A DNA stretch of 64,000 nt from Pseudoalteromonas shioyasakiensis (GTDB lineage Bacteria; Pseudomonadota; Gammaproteobacteria; Enterobacterales; Alteromonadaceae). Shown here piece after piece: positions 8,982-18,377 of the stretch (positions are counted from its first letter, which is position 1; each line of letters starts with the position of its first letter). A model generated the notes under the pieces. That model had not been told where the DNA came from, ran no database searches, and saw nothing but the letters and a program-made list of their open reading frames with translations. The stretch covers positions 1,136,001-1,200,000 of the forward strand of contig NZ_CP077770.1 of the NCBI RefSeq assembly GCF_019134595.1, read 5' to 3'. The translations under genes were made by a program, and so were the position numbers.

Positions 8982-9963
8982 TCAAGATGACAAATACCTC
9001 ACCGCACAGGGACTGATCACCACGCTGGTGGAGCTGGCCTTAAGTCGCGGCATTGCACTGCATAAATTACTCAGAGGCACAGGGGTGTTTGAGCAAGACT
9101 TAATGAGTGTGCAGCATCAGTTTAGTATTTCGCAGCAAGTGCGTTTATTGACGCAGTTTAAGCAGTTGATGAAGTCCGCCGACAGCGGTTTTTTATTAGG
9201 CAGTCAACTGGCAAACGATACCTCTGTTGCCGCCCAAGGCGTGTTACATGCAGCGCACATTGGCCAAGCTTTAAAGCAGTTACACAATTTGCGCATGCAA
9301 CTGGCACCTTTGTTATTTAGTTACAGTTATGTGCATAACGAGCAGTATTACATTGTGCTGCAAAACGCAGTAGGCTTGGATGATGAAATAAGCCAGTACG
9401 TTATGGAAATTTACAGCGCCGCGTTTTACCAAGTTCTTAAAAAAGTGGCGGGTGAGCGAGTCCCTTGTCAGTTTGAGTTTGCCTATAAACGCGCCAGACA
9501 TAGCCAAGAATACGAGCAGCATTTGGGCCTTAAAGTCGCTTTTGAAAAGACTATAACCCGTTGGGTATTGAATAAACACACGCTTAGGCTCACTAACCCC
9601 GCGTTTAGTAGTTTTAGGTTTTCACAAATTAACTCGCAACTAGCGGCATTAAATTCTGAAAATAGCACCTTTGTTGAAGCCGTGAGCCGATTAATTTATC
9701 AAACTCCGGCGTTAAATTTAGACCAAGTAGCCAGTCAATTTGCCATGAGCCCTGCAACCTTCAAGCGCAAACTAAAAGCTCATGGCGTGCGTTTTTCTAC
9801 CTTGTATGATGAGCAAAGTAAGCGCAAAGCGATTTACCTGCTTGCCATGCGCGAACAATGCAATGAGCAAGTTGCCATGCGCTTATCATTTTATGATATT
9901 GCTAATTTCAGACGAGCGTTTAAACGCTGGACCGGTCTTACGCCAAGTCAATTGAAGGGGTAA
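8965..9963 (+). CDS. AraC-family transcriptional regulator (arabinose-binding-like N-domain)
   Basis: A 332-residue regulator with a GTG start at 8965, inside the end of the GGDEF-like gene, so translation is probably coupled. The N-terminal half (about 20-200, starting LLRGTGVFEQDL) matches the effector domain of OruR/GbdR-like AraC proteins. The C-terminal 100 residues carry two helix-turn-helix units: LDQVASQFAMSPATFKRKL, then YDIANFRRAFKRWTGLTPSQ, the classic AraC signature. Targets are unknown. Its co-transcription with a putative c-di-GMP-binding membrane protein, facing the phytase operon, suggests a role in phosphate-limited behaviour, by inference only. Confidence 0.85.
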   Translation: MKQYLNQDDKYLTAQGLITTLVELALSRGIALHKLLRGTGVFEQDLMSVQHQFSISQQVRLLTQFKQLMKSADSGFLLGSQLANDTSVAAQGVLHAAHIGQALKQLHNLRMQLAPLLFSYSYVHNEQYYIVLQNAVGLDDEISQYVMEIYSAAFYQVLKKVAGERVPCQFEFAYKRARHSQEYEQHLGLKVAFEKTITRWVLNKHTLRLTNPAFSSFRFSQINSQLAALNSENSTFVEAVSRLIYQTPALNLDQVASQFAMSPATFKRKLKAHGVRFSTLYDEQSKRKAIYLLAMREQCNEQVAMRLSFYDIANFRRAFKRWTGLTPSQLKG

Positions 9964-9970
9964 GAAAGCC

Positions 9971-9990
9971 CGCTCTTATCGCTAAGAGCG
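9971..9990. terminator. Bidirectional terminator hairpin
   Basis: Perfect eight-base inverted repeat CGCTCTTA (9971-9978) and TAAGAGCG (9983-9990) with a four-base loop between two convergent genes. The flanking T-runs are poor. Confidence 0.55.
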
Positions 9991-9999
9991 AGCGTGCAG

Positions 10000-11070
10000 T
10001 TAAAGGGTTTCTAAAAATGCGATGAGTGCATTTTTTTCATTCTTACTGAGCTCTAACTTATGCAGTAACTCAGTTGTCTGTGGGTAGTTTGGATCATCTT
10101 TAAATTTTTTTCTCGGTTTTGGCCTTGCTCCACCTGCGTTATAGAAGTTGACTATCCCTAGCAAACTTTGAAAGCCACCATGGTGCATCCAAGGCGTACT
10201 TTGTTGTAACGCTAAAAGAGAAGGGGTTCTAAACTTGCCAATATCAGCGGAGTCTTGGGTGGCATCAAAACGGCCTAAATCTTGAAGTTTTCTACCATAA
10301 AAATGTAGCCCCGTAACATGGAATTCATTGTCGCTGAGTAAAGCACCTTCATGACAAGTCATACACCTCGCCTTGGTTCTAAATAAATGTAAGCCTTCAA
10401 GTTGTTGATCGTCTAAAAGTGCGACAGCTTCACTAGGACTCGTTTGCGCTTTATCAATAAAGCGCGTGAATAATGACTCAGGTACATCAAAGGTGCGCTC
10501 AAAAGCAACAAGCGATAGAGCTAATAGCTCCTTATTAAGCGCTTCTTTGCCAAAGGCATTGAGTATTGGTTTTTTATAGTCCTCAGCCCTGTTTATTTTA
10601 TTAAGCACAAGCTCAACCGAACTGCCCATTTCTATTGGGTTTTCAATTGGCATTAATGCTTGCTGAGCTGCAGTTTTAGCTCTGCCATCCCAAAAGAAGC
10701 TTTGCCAATGATCAATACCAATAATGGCTTGGGTGTTTCGTGTGCCGACTTGACCGTCAATGCCGACAGCTAACTTTCGCCTGTCTGAAAACGCTAAACG
10801 AGACTCATGACAACTTGCGCAGCTTACCGTGTTATCTCGTGACAAGCGGGTATCGTTAAATAGTTTTTCACCTAATGCGATGATCTCATCATTTTGCTTA
10901 ATCGGCTTGGCTTTTAAAGGTTTGAGCGGTGCAGCTGGCACATCTTTACTGCTAATAATCGCTGGCCACTCATGCTGTGGCTTTGCGTATAACTCCCGTA
11001 ATGACTGCTCTTGCGCAAAGGCGCTCGCTGTAAAAATGCTGCACGTAAAGAGAAATAACCATTTATTCAT
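10000..11070 (-). CDS. Diheme cytochrome c peroxidase (CcpA/MauG superfamily)
   Basis: Periplasmic protein of 356 residues with a Sec signal (cleavage near AFAQ, residue 20) and two c-type heme sites, CASCH (84-88) and CMTCH (236-240). Other superfamily landmarks are FFWDGRA (about 126-132), the NPIEMG motif (about 144-149), RTPSLLAL and TPWMHHGG near the C-terminus. The superfamily includes hydrogen-peroxide-reducing peroxidases and MauG-like enzymes that oxidise tryptophan in partner proteins; sequence alone does not separate these here. Its ATG lies eight bases inside the end of the upstream TonB receptor gene, so translation is coupled. This pairing argues for a role tied to the receptor's cargo rather than general peroxide defence. 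Confidence 0.88.
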   Translation of the reverse strand: MNKWLFLFTCSIFTASAFAQEQSLRELYAKPQHEWPAIISSKDVPAAPLKPLKAKPIKQNDEIIALGEKLFNDTRLSRDNTVSCASCHESRLAFSDRRKLAVGIDGQVGTRNTQAIIGIDHWQSFFWDGRAKTAAQQALMPIENPIEMGSSVELVLNKINRAEDYKKPILNAFGKEALNKELLALSLVAFERTFDVPESLFTRFIDKAQTSPSEAVALLDDQQLEGLHLFRTKARCMTCHEGALLSDNEFHVTGLHFYGRKLQDLGRFDATQDSADIGKFRTPSLLALQQSTPWMHHGGFQSLLGIVNFYNAGGARPKPRKKFKDDPNYPQTTELLHKLELSKNEKNALIAFLETL

Positions 11071-13714
11071 AGTTATACGACACCCCTAACCAAAACATTC
11101 TACCGGGTTCAATCCCTGAGTTTCCTTCTGTAATAGCATGACTACGTGCGTTGAATAAGTTGCTGATATCAAGGCGAACTTCAACAGATTGAGATTGACT
11201 TATTTGATAATTCCAACGGCTACTTAAGGCAAACATAATGCGAGAGTCAAAGGTATGTGCTTCGTACTTTGGCACAAATATTTCAACTGCTTCACACGTA
11301 GTACACTCACTACCAATACCAATTCGTTGATCGCTACTAGACTTAATTGCAGTTGTGTAACTGCCGCTGTAAGTTGCTGTTAAACCAGTTGAAAAAGTAT
11401 CAGTCCAATCTGTATTCCAACCAAAGTTTGCAGTTACAGGGCGACCAAAATTCGCTTTAAGGGTATCTAATTCAGATAGGCTCATGAGCTCACCCTCATA
11501 GTAAACCAGTGACTCGATAGGGGTGTTGTCAGGTGTTGCAGTGTAGTCACTATTGCTTTCACTATTTTGGCTATAAGATGCATTGGCCCATATTGAATGG
11601 TCGCCAAATTTTGCATCCCAAGACAGCGAATAACGCTCGCTTTCGCCAGTACCATTATTATAAATAGTAATATATTGATAACCGTCGTTTTTTAGGTTGG
11701 TTTCTTTATTTCTAGATAACTGGTCTTTTTTGTCGCGATGTACGTATTTAACTGCAAAGTTACCGAAACTCTCGGTAGCATGGCGAAGACCTAAGGCAAT
11801 TTCATCATCGTAAGGGCTTTTCACATCGTCAAAAATATAAAGAAAGTTACCTGTGTAAGAAGAAGGAAGCCAAGCTTGTAAATAACCGTTTTGAATAGGG
11901 CGATACTCACGATACGCAAACTTTTGTTGCTCTTTAATTTTATAACCGAGTAGGCCTGCATCGTAATAACGGTTTAAACCCGCAGTCAATAGTGTATTGC
12001 CATCGTTAAATACGTCATAACCCATTGATAAGCGTGGCGCGATATTGTGATTTTTGAAAAAATCATCATAGTCGTATCTAACACCTAAATGAAAATCAAA
12101 CTGTTTCCAAGTGATCACATCGGTTGCATATAGTGCTGCTTTATTTAAGCTTACGTCTATTTGTTCACTGGGTGTGACCAAACGTGAGTTAAAATACTGA
12201 GCTGTTGTCGCTACGTTATTCGAGTAGGCAAGTAAGTGCTCTGGGTTATTAAAGTCGATACTGCCACCTAATTGCTCGGCAAGGGTATCTAAATCAACAT
12301 AAAAACTTTGTTCAACACAATCAAGGGTATAGCCACTGCAGTTTAGTTGTGCGCTGGTTGATGAGTATTGAATTGGCGAGTCGTATTTATAATAGTTTTG
12401 TTGGCGAGTGCGCTCATAATTTTGGTGGTTAAGTTCAGCGCCAACGCGAATTGCGTGTTCAGTATTGCCCCACTTTTTACGCTCAAGTGTTAAGGTATTT
12501 CGCCAATTAAAGCTGGTTTGCGTATTATCAAGATTGCCATAGCCGCCGTACTCTGAAACAGGAGTTGAGTCGGCGCTTTGGTCTGCTAATTGACCCCACT
12601 CTTTACCTTTTGCTTGAAGCCAAGTATAAAAATGCGCAGGCCCTGTACGGTTGTTATCACTTTGACTCATATTAAATTTGCTGCTGAAGTGACCAAAGCG
12701 AGTTTCTTCAGCTAAATTTGCAGTAAAACCAAAACTTCCCCCTTCAACTTGATAGTCACTATTGAGAACGTCTTTCAAGTACGAGTCTGAAGTATAAGGG
12801 GCATACATAACGCTTAAATCAAGTGAATCAACCCAGCCATCGCGATAGCTGTATTTCAGTAGGGCGTTGATGTTTTCTCTACTTTCTACCTTCTGCGCTG
12901 AGAGTGAAATATCCGAAATATCACTTTTTAAATAGCTTACGCTCATTAGTAAAGCATGCTGTTCATTTAACTTTTTTTGTATTGAAAAATCGATATTAGT
13001 TTTTTCATAGATTGGTGGCTCAAGATCGTCTTTGCCCTCTGCGGTGTCATCAGGCTCATCGTTATCGATTATATGGTACTCCCCCCAGTCGCTGCGGTTA
13101 CCACGAATACCAAAGCTCACACGAGTATCTGTAGAAAAAGGTGAAATAGTTTCGGCATCAACAACGCCACCAGAAAAGTCACCAAAGTCTGCTGGAATGT
13201 TATGATCGTAAACAGTAATCGACTCAACAATTTGACTGTTAATATTCATGCTCTGCACACCGCCTGACACCTCATTTTCAGAGGCTCCAATACGGCTCGC
13301 ACTGGCAGGATCAAGACGATTGTTATAATTCATGCCATCAATCATAAAGCCTGTTTGCCAAGGCTTTGCACCCGAGATACTTATTTCAGGGGCGCTAATT
13401 TCAGCAAGGTTATCAATTGAGTAGTAGTCTTCACTTAATTGCACGCCCGGTAGTAAGGCAATCAATTCGTTGATATCACCATTACCTTTGGGGGTTGCTT
13501 CGATAAAGTTTCTATCTAAATAGGCACGACCTATCACCTCAGGTACTTCAATCCCGATGTATTGCCCTTTAACAGTAATGCGCTCTATCTCTTTGCATTG
13601 CTTATTGTTCTTATCGTTACATTGAGGATATGTTGTTTGTTGCTTTACTTCATTAGCGTGTAAAGGGGCATTAAGTAAAAGCATCAAACACGCTGATAAG
13701 TAGCGCATTTGCAT
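11063..13714 (-). CDS. TonB-dependent receptor (peroxidase-linked)
   Basis: Outer membrane receptor of 883 residues. AGGAG sits about eight bases before the first ATG (13712-13714), supporting this start; a Sec signal ends near PLHANE. The plug region is recognisable (INELIALLPGVQL, ISISGAKPWQTGFMIDGMNYNN, VESITVYDHNIPADFGDFSGGVV), followed by a long barrel with acidic loops. The last residues are VSYNYE, so the usual terminal aromatic is replaced by glutamate, which is unusual for BAM recognition. It overlaps the diheme peroxidase downstream and lies 289 bp below a Fur-boxed lipoprotein gene. Cargo is unknown; an iron or heme compound is suggested by that upstream Fur-like site only. Confidence 0.9.
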   Translation of the reverse strand: MQMRYLSACLMLLLNAPLHANEVKQQTTYPQCNDKNNKQCKEIERITVKGQYIGIEVPEVIGRAYLDRNFIEATPKGNGDINELIALLPGVQLSEDYYSIDNLAEISAPEISISGAKPWQTGFMIDGMNYNNRLDPASASRIGASENEVSGGVQSMNINSQIVESITVYDHNIPADFGDFSGGVVDAETISPFSTDTRVSFGIRGNRSDWGEYHIIDNDEPDDTAEGKDDLEPPIYEKTNIDFSIQKKLNEQHALLMSVSYLKSDISDISLSAQKVESRENINALLKYSYRDGWVDSLDLSVMYAPYTSDSYLKDVLNSDYQVEGGSFGFTANLAEETRFGHFSSKFNMSQSDNNRTGPAHFYTWLQAKGKEWGQLADQSADSTPVSEYGGYGNLDNTQTSFNWRNTLTLERKKWGNTEHAIRVGAELNHQNYERTRQQNYYKYDSPIQYSSTSAQLNCSGYTLDCVEQSFYVDLDTLAEQLGGSIDFNNPEHLLAYSNNVATTAQYFNSRLVTPSEQIDVSLNKAALYATDVITWKQFDFHLGVRYDYDDFFKNHNIAPRLSMGYDVFNDGNTLLTAGLNRYYDAGLLGYKIKEQQKFAYREYRPIQNGYLQAWLPSSYTGNFLYIFDDVKSPYDDEIALGLRHATESFGNFAVKYVHRDKKDQLSRNKETNLKNDGYQYITIYNNGTGESERYSLSWDAKFGDHSIWANASYSQNSESNSDYTATPDNTPIESLVYYEGELMSLSELDTLKANFGRPVTANFGWNTDWTDTFSTGLTATYSGSYTTAIKSSSDQRIGIGSECTTCEAVEIFVPKYEAHTFDSRIMFALSSRWNYQISQSQSVEVRLDISNLFNARSHAITEGNSGIEPGRMFWLGVSYNYE

Positions 13715-13858
13715 GGTAAAACTCCTGAAATAGTACCAATTAGATTAAAGAGAAGGCCGCTTAAGAGCTGGCAATAGTTAATTACCTTTATTAAATAGCT
13801 TAATTTGTTGCATATTTTGCACAAAGGTAAGAGCGGGTGATTGTATCAATTAAAAATG

Positions 13859-13886
13859 CGAATAGAAATAGATCTCAATTGTATTT
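13859..13886. promoter_or_regulatory. 28-bp motif shared with the lipoprotein promoter region
   Basis: This stretch matches 16825-16852 at 22 of 28 positions, with the shared core AATAGATCT and AATTG. It lies about 145 bp upstream of the TonB receptor start, while its twin lies about 62 bp upstream of the lipoprotein start. A common regulator site is the simplest reading, but the regulator is not identified. Part of the twin overlaps the Fur-like palindrome. Confidence 0.45.
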
Positions 13887-13967
13887 GTTGGGTTTTTAAC
13901 TTTTTAAGGAATATTAAATTCTTTTTGTTTGTATTTTTTATGAATTTCTTGAGGTTTTAACTTGACG

Positions 13968-13989
13968 GGCGAGGCATAATTGCCTCGCC
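13968..13989. terminator. Strong hairpin downstream of the lipoprotein gene
   Basis: Perfect nine-base inverted repeat GGCGAGGCA (13968-13976) and TGCCTCGCC (13981-13989) with loop TAAT, starting 14 bases after the lipoprotein stop codon on the minus strand. It lacks a long T-run, so it may be an attenuating hairpin between lipoprotein and receptor rather than a full terminator. Confidence 0.6.
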
Positions 13990-14003
13990 GTGATATGAAC
14001 GTA

Positions 14004-16763
14004 CTACTCCCCTAAAGGAGTTAAATCGATACTGTCTTCAATACCATCATTGTCGGCATCGTTATCAGCAATTAAGCCTGAGTCGGCAATTGCTTGCTCT
14101 GATGCGCCTGATAAGAAGAAGTTGGGTTTGCCATCGTGATCAGTATCGATACTCGCAATCGAAGATGTAGGGAAGTCATCTCTTTGAGCTAGTAAGTTAG
14201 CATAAAGGGCTGTAAGTGATAGCTTATCAGCTTCTGCATTGACCGAGTGCTCAATTAACTCTTTTACCGCGGCATCATTGCCAAGTAGGGCTTGAAAAGT
14301 AAGCAATGTTTCAAGGTTGCTTTGTATAACTTTATCGTCTTGTAAGAGTATAAACGTATTTGCATTTGCTACAAATGGTTCTAACATTTCAATTGTTTCA
14401 GCATAAGCTGAAGCATATTGCTCGTTATTTACTTGGAATCTAACTAATGATGAGGTGAGAGAGTAGCTTTCGAATAGTCCACCACTTATTTCACCAGTGC
14501 TAAGTGTCGCGTAAAGTGCTTTAGTAAGTAGAGATTTATAGTCATTAATATCAAGGTTTGATTGTTCTGATTGAAGTGTGGTCAAGCTGATATCTAACCA
14601 ATTTAATGCCATATCAATTAGCCCAGCTTGCACAAGGTAACCGAGTGAACTTAATCGCCATTCTATTTGTGTTTGTTTTTTATCAAACAAATTAATTAGA
14701 GTGTTAAGTTTTTCTGCGGTGATAGCTATCGATTCAGGTTGAGATACGAGCCCGAAAGTAGCTAGCTGGTGATTCAATACATAAGCAGCTGCGTCGGTAG
14801 TGAAGTTAGTATTATTTTCAATAAAGTAAGTATCTATAATATCTGAACAGCGCTGTGCGTAATTTTTAGCTTGTTGCTCATTACCTAATGCTATTGCAAG
14901 ATCGACTAGACCAGCACAACCATACCGGTCAGTAATGTAAGTAATTCTAGTCTGGCTTAAAACATAGTCTTCAGAAAATAGTATATCTGCGGCGTAATCC
15001 GCCAGAATTAGGCCAAGTTCATTTTCACCTCGAACTCGAAGAATATCAGCTGCACCAGGTTGGCCTGATGAAGTTATAAGTGTTTGATAGAAGCTTGTTG
15101 CATTAGGTGATTCGCCACTCATAAAGTATTCTTTCGCGTTTTGTACTGCATCATCTATGGTGATACCTGCTTGTAGCTTGTTAGCTACTTCATAAGCAAA
15201 AGAAAATTCAACAGCATCATCTTTGTCATCTTGATCTGTGAGTAAAGCAAAAGCGGGATTATTTGAAAGCTCTACATCATATAAAGCTTTAATATTTGCT
15301 GTTAAAACTTCTAATGGATAGGTGTATGAAGCTAAAGTTGCTTCTGCATATGGGCTTGCAGTAAAGCTATATGTATTATCAAAACCAACAACACCATAAT
15401 ATGAAAGCGCTAAGTTCGTATAATATTTTGCCAAATCAACTTCATTGAGTTGTATAAAAGATTGAGCAGACCATGCAATGTAAAGTGCCCGCATACGCTC
15501 AGTTGCTTGGCCTTTGTAGTCACCTGACTTTTGTATAAAGTAACCGATTTTTTCACTTAATTCGGCCATGGCTTGAGTGACTTTTACTCCTTCATTTCTT
15601 AATGTTTCTTTGTGGGTTGCAGCATATTGCTCTTTAGAAGATTCAACGGTTTTTTTGATTGCAGATATGAACCTAATATAAGTCTTATTATATTCTTCTG
15701 TATAAACTTCATTTGCATAAAGTTTTAGTGTGTCTAACATGGCTTGAGCGGCCTCAGTTTGGCCAGCTGCGTTGTATTGATTCGTTAGAGTCAGATAAAA
15801 GCCCGGATCTGAGTTGCTGATATTATCCAGTCCTTTTTCAGCAAGGTATTGATTGTAAAGAGTTGCAGCATCTTGTCTAAATGTTAAAGCTTTTTCACTT
15901 AAATTTATTAAATCAAGAGATTTTGCTGCATCTAAATAGGCATTTGCTTTTGTGTCTATTGCTGTAATTTTGTTGAAGTGTTCGTCTGCTTTTTCAGCAA
16001 AGCCTGCAATAAGGTAACCAATAGCTAATTGTGTGTTTACTTCGTCCATGTAAATATCATCATTGATATTTTCACTAATCGCTTCAGCTTGTTTTAAATG
16101 AGACTTATCTGAGCTGTAGTAGTAATTGAGCTTATCTTCGTTCGTAACATACGACGGTTTTAATTCAATGGTTGCGCTGATAGGCGAGCTAATATTGCCA
16201 TCGGTAAATTCAATAACAAAACTATCGTTAATTTCTGACAGCGTTTCTGCGGTAAATGTAAATGCCCCTGTTTGTTCATCTAGAGTAAGGGTACCGTTGG
16301 CTGGAGGCGTTACTAAAGAGACAGTTACAGTGTCACCGTCGGCATCATTAAAAGTTAATGAACCTTCAGTTGTTGTTGAGGTGGTTACAGTGATTGACTG
16401 GCTCGTAAGCGTTGGTGCATCGTTAACGTTGTTAACTGTAAAAGTAAGTACTGCATCATTACTTAAGCTGCCGTCAGTGGCGGTAACGGTTACTGTGTCT
16501 TGGCCTGCAAAATTTTCTTTTGGGGTATAGGTAAATGTACCATCAGCATTTAAAGCAAATAGTCCGTTACTTGCTGCAGAGCCTAGGGTATAGCTAACAG
16601 CGTCATCATCTGCTGCCACAACTTGGCCCGTAATAGATGTGTCTTCATCTAATGTGAATGTTAAGTTGCTGGTGAACTCAGGTGCATCATTACTATCTGA
16701 ACCACCGCATCCAGTGAGAGCAAATGCAATCACAAGTGGTAAATACTTTATTCTGTTTTTCAT
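14004..16763 (-). CDS. Large lipoprotein: cadherin-like domains, helical repeats, calcium-type C-terminus
   Basis: Lipoprotein of 919 residues. The start is taken at 16761-16763 because the longer frame begins inside a Fur-like palindrome; MKNRIKYLPL then opens a lipoprotein signal with lipobox ALTGC (Cys 19). Residues about 30-215 hold two bacterial cadherin/VCBS-like domains (the phrase NADGTFTYTPKENFAG is typical; the second has NGTLTLDEQTGAFTF). Residues about 220-870 are alpha-helical and TPR-like, without a clear family. The last 50 residues carry DTDHDGKPNFF and DNDADNDGIEDSID, resembling thrombospondin-type-3 calcium loops. Its place before a TonB receptor and diheme peroxidase is reminiscent of SusD-type surface lipoproteins, but there is no sequence evidence of that homology. 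Confidence 0.75.
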   Translation of the reverse strand: MKNRIKYLPLVIAFALTGCGGSDSNDAPEFTSNLTFTLDEDTSITGQVVAADDDAVSYTLGSAASNGLFALNADGTFTYTPKENFAGQDTVTVTATDGSLSNDAVLTFTVNNVNDAPTLTSQSITVTTSTTTEGSLTFNDADGDTVTVSLVTPPANGTLTLDEQTGAFTFTAETLSEINDSFVIEFTDGNISSPISATIELKPSYVTNEDKLNYYYSSDKSHLKQAEAISENINDDIYMDEVNTQLAIGYLIAGFAEKADEHFNKITAIDTKANAYLDAAKSLDLINLSEKALTFRQDAATLYNQYLAEKGLDNISNSDPGFYLTLTNQYNAAGQTEAAQAMLDTLKLYANEVYTEEYNKTYIRFISAIKKTVESSKEQYAATHKETLRNEGVKVTQAMAELSEKIGYFIQKSGDYKGQATERMRALYIAWSAQSFIQLNEVDLAKYYTNLALSYYGVVGFDNTYSFTASPYAEATLASYTYPLEVLTANIKALYDVELSNNPAFALLTDQDDKDDAVEFSFAYEVANKLQAGITIDDAVQNAKEYFMSGESPNATSFYQTLITSSGQPGAADILRVRGENELGLILADYAADILFSEDYVLSQTRITYITDRYGCAGLVDLAIALGNEQQAKNYAQRCSDIIDTYFIENNTNFTTDAAAYVLNHQLATFGLVSQPESIAITAEKLNTLINLFDKKQTQIEWRLSSLGYLVQAGLIDMALNWLDISLTTLQSEQSNLDINDYKSLLTKALYATLSTGEISGGLFESYSLTSSLVRFQVNNEQYASAYAETIEMLEPFVANANTFILLQDDKVIQSNLETLLTFQALLGNDAAVKELIEHSVNAEADKLSLTALYANLLAQRDDFPTSSIASIDTDHDGKPNFFLSGASEQAIADSGLIADNDADNDGIEDSIDLTPLGE

Positions 16764-16808
16764 GCTGATACCTGTATTTATTATTGGGGAAGTTAAGGAG
16801 GGTTGAGA

Positions 16809-16836
16809 TATTATCATTATAATACGAATGATAATA
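16809..16836. promoter_or_regulatory. Fur-like operator palindrome
   Basis: Perfect ten-base inverted repeat TATTATCATT (16809-16818) and AATGATAATA (16827-16836) separated by eight bases, rich in the GATAAT/ATTATC hexamers of Fur sites. It lies 46-73 bases upstream of the lipoprotein start at 16763, the correct place for an iron-responsive operator. No other palindrome of this quality was seen in the window. Confidence 0.68.
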
Positions 16837-17024
16837 GATCTTAATTGCGTTTGGGTGTGCTTTTTTGTGCAATTGTGATTCTCTAGCTTGAAACAGTAAT
16901 TTAAAAACGATGTATTACAGCTGGGGATAATTGTTTGGTTTCAAAAAATATACCTTTTCAGAGCAGTTATTTTTCCCGAGCTGCGTTAGACTATTGTTAT
17001 TGATGTAATTAACCGAGGTCTCAA

Positions 17025-18377
17025 ATGATTGAGTATCCTGTTGACCAACTTCCCCAGTTAATTGATGACTTGCTTCAGTGTGATACCACAACACGCAAAA
17101 ATAAGTTACTTGCTGATGCTAAAGAGAAGCTTTCTACTGAACATTTATCGTTATTGTTTGAAGCATTACCTAAAGAACAGCGTTTAGAAATATGGCAATT
17201 ACTTGATGAAGATACGCAACATGAAATCTTCATTAACTTAGGTGGCGATAGCTGTCGTTGGTTATTGCAAAGCCTAGAAGAAGCCGAAGGCTTTAAGCTA
17301 CTTGACGAAGTGAGCGTAGAAGAGTTACTTGAACTTGAAGAAATTATTCCTGAGCGCTTTGTTGATTATGCACGCAGACAACTTGATGAAGTTCAAACAA
17401 AGCAGTACGACCTTGCACAGCAATATAACCCAGAGCAGTTAGGTCACTGGCTCGATTTTGATGCACTAAAAGTGTCAGAAAAACTCACCGTGGCAGGCGC
17501 GCGTAAAATTTTTCAAAAAGGCTTACCGCAATATACCGAGGTGATTTATTTAGTCAGCCGTAAGGGCACTCTCATTGGTGAAGTGGCTATCAATGCTTTA
17601 TTTAAAGCCAATGATAATGACAGCCTGCTGGATTACGCGAACCTTGATGTATCAGCTTTACATGCTGATGACGACCTATACGAGGCTGCTGAAGTGGTTA
17701 TTCACAGTGAACAAATGGCAATGCCAGTTGTTAATGCCGACAACAAACTATTAGGCCGTTTGTCGGTGTCATCAGCTTATGAATTGCGCCAAGAAGTGAC
17801 CGACGAAGCCGCTGCAAAAGCCGGTGGTCTACGTGAAGACGAAGATCTGTTCTCAAGCGTCACTAAGTCGGCAAAAAACCGCGGTATTTGGCTTGGTATT
17901 AATCTGGCAACGGCGTTTTTGGCCTCTTGGTTTATTGGTTTGTTTGGTGCAACTATTGAGCAAGTGGTTGCGCTGGCGGTATTAATGCCGGTTGTCGCTT
18001 CAATGGGTGGTATTGCAGGTAGTCAAACGTTAACGGTTATTGTGCGCGGTTTAGCGCTTGGTCAGGTTACCGACTCCAACCGTAGAGCACTGCTGAAAAA
18101 AGAGCTAAGAGTAGGGGCGTTAAATGGCTGTGTTTGGGCCTTTGTGATTGGTGTGCTCACTTATTTCTGGTTCAACGATGGCATGTTAAGTTTAACAATT
18201 ACTATCGCTATTTTACTTAACTTGGTTGCAGCTTCGTTATCAGGGGTAGTGATCCCATCGATTTTAGATAAGCTTAAAATCGATCCAGCTCTTTCAGGCT
18301 CTGTGATCCTGACCACTGTCACCGACATCGTTGGCTTTGTCACCTTCCTAGGTTTAGGTAGTTTACTCCTTCTTTAA
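17025..18377 (+). CDS. mgtE: Magnesium transporter MgtE
   Basis: Magnesium channel of the MgtE/SLC41 family, 450 residues. An N-terminal helical magnesium-sensing domain (about 1-130) is followed by two CBS domains (about 135-255), a plug helix, and five transmembrane helices from about 285 to the end. The pore signature ASMGGIAGSQ is near 323-333, and the late conserved stretch IDPALSGSVILTTVTDIVGF is complete. GAGG precedes the ATG by six bases. The length is normal. Its stop codon overlaps that of the convergent LysR gene by four bases through a TTAA. No riboswitch was recognised upstream. Confidence 0.95.
   Translation: MIEYPVDQLPQLIDDLLQCDTTTRKNKLLADAKEKLSTEHLSLLFEALPKEQRLEIWQLLDEDTQHEIFINLGGDSCRWLLQSLEEAEGFKLLDEVSVEELLELEEIIPERFVDYARRQLDEVQTKQYDLAQQYNPEQLGHWLDFDALKVSEKLTVAGARKIFQKGLPQYTEVIYLVSRKGTLIGEVAINALFKANDNDSLLDYANLDVSALHADDDLYEAAEVVIHSEQMAMPVVNADNKLLGRLSVSSAYELRQEVTDEAAAKAGGLREDEDLFSSVTKSAKNRGIWLGINLATAFLASWFIGLFGATIEQVVALAVLMPVVASMGGIAGSQTLTVIVRGLALGQVTDSNRRALLKKELRVGALNGCVWAFVIGVLTYFWFNDGMLSLTITIAILLNLVAASLSGVVIPSILDKLKIDPALSGSVILTTVTDIVGFVTFLGLGSLLLL

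Noticed and set aside
10000..11070. Methanobactin-type MbnH
   Set aside because: Only the diheme superfamily and the TonB-receptor link are shared; no MbnP-like or methanobactin precursor gene was recognised.
16126..16530. 134-codon plus-strand open frame
   Set aside because: Antisense to the cadherin-like repeats of the lipoprotein; its valine/serine-rich sequence mirrors the Thr/Asn repeats.
16764..17024. Magnesium riboswitch (M-box) before mgtE
   Set aside because: The 261-bp region shows no recognisable M-box core and contains the Fur-like site and AT-rich sequence instead.
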